NCBI GenBank assembly: GCA_964023205.1
Contig: OZ026838.1
Span: 30,221,843 to 30,285,842 of the forward strand
Length of the DNA stretch: 64,000 bases
Direction: 5' to 3'
Source of the DNA: Lutraria lutraria
Lineage: Eukaryota; Mollusca; Bivalvia; Venerida; Mactridae
In this document: in pieces, positions 63,646-64,000 of the stretch
Numbering within the stretch: the stretch's first letter is position 1
Layout: the number at the start of each line of letters is the position of its first letter
The notes under the pieces: generated by a model
Database searches by the model: none
What the model was told of the DNA's origin: nothing
What the model saw: the letters and a program-made list of their open reading frames with translations, nothing else
Program-made: the position numbers and the translations under genes

Positions 63646-63651
63646 ATTAAA
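63646..63651 (+). terminator. variant polyadenylation signal of gene D
   Basis: ATTAAA aligned with AATAAA after genes A and B. Confidence 0.4.
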
Positions 63652-63664
63652 GATGAGGTAAAAA

Positions 63665-63825
63665 ATTACAGAGGTGACCAATACCCCTCCGCTGCTTTGA
63701 CAATAAGAATGTGATTGTACACTATACGTCTAAGTTCATGAGCACATAACTCTGGAATGATCACTGGGCATGAAAATTGTGTCCTGCATATCTTATATAT
63801 ATATGTATAATTATGAATTTTTTTT
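63665..63825. repeat. partial dispersed repeat as at 56505
   Basis: TACGTCTAAGTTCATGAGCA then ACATAACTCTGGAATGATCA and AAATTGTGTCCTGCATATCT match the unit after gene C. Confidence 0.6.
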
Positions 63826-64000
63826 TCTTATAACAGAGCTGCCAGTTGAAATTCAGGGCCCGGGGGTGCAGTTTTCCTAGCCGAAATGAATTGAGGTTGA
63901 TTGAAAAATGGTCCATGACTTACCTGCGTCTACATAAAGTTATGAAGATGTCCGATGTCATTGTTTATCGTGACGTCACGCGCAGATTAATGAAAAAGTA

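Overview
The window looks like AT-rich nuclear DNA of an invertebrate, most likely a bivalve mollusc. The reasons are intron-containing genes with GT-AG junctions, a SoxF-type transcription factor, a local expansion of BTB-BACK-PHR genes, SINEs with a 'GCGTTAAA...AAATAAA' tail, and many small foldback elements. Species cannot be decided from the sequence.

Left part (1-13.7 kb): a two-exon SoxF gene (4584-9502, 450 aa, intron inside the HMG box) with a large intron and a long AT-rich 3' flank. An 18-copy, 46-bp minisatellite that repeats an E-box-like CACGTG core lies 1.3-2.1 kb upstream of its ATG. Middle part (13.7-29.8 kb): no gene recognised. It is filled by SINEs, palindromic elements, decayed LINE pieces on both strands, and a foldback element made of inverted 22-bp units nested inside a larger inverted-repeat element.

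Right part (29.8-64 kb): a tandem array of four BTB-BACK-PHR (BTBD3/6-like) genes, here called A, B, C and D, all on the plus strand. Each has a non-coding 5' exon, a BTB exon and a large BACK-PHR exon. A, B and D are open (434, 431 and 434 aa). C has one frameshift between BACK and PHR. A, B and C are each followed by minus-strand fragments of the 3' end of RCL1, so the repeated unit is 'BTB gene plus convergent RCL1 tail'. A and C share an upstream block with a dead mariner transposase. B and D share another upstream block and a near-identical intron 2. A and B share a SINE that C lacks. These conflicting patterns point to repeated unequal crossover and gene conversion. Paralogous empty sites define several insertions precisely: a probable solo LTR in B's 3' UTR, a 335-bp element and its 54-bp derivative in A, a TA-flanked element after A, and a 2.6-kb insertion with Penelope-like remnants and a hammerhead-like motif inside C's mariner.

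The most notable candidate system is the array itself. BTB and BACK parts are almost identical between copies, including silent sites, while short linkers and PHR-domain loops vary with indels. This is what one would expect of Cullin-3 substrate receptors that keep one ligase-binding end and diversify the other. Function is inferred from the domain family; the mosaic pattern is seen directly.
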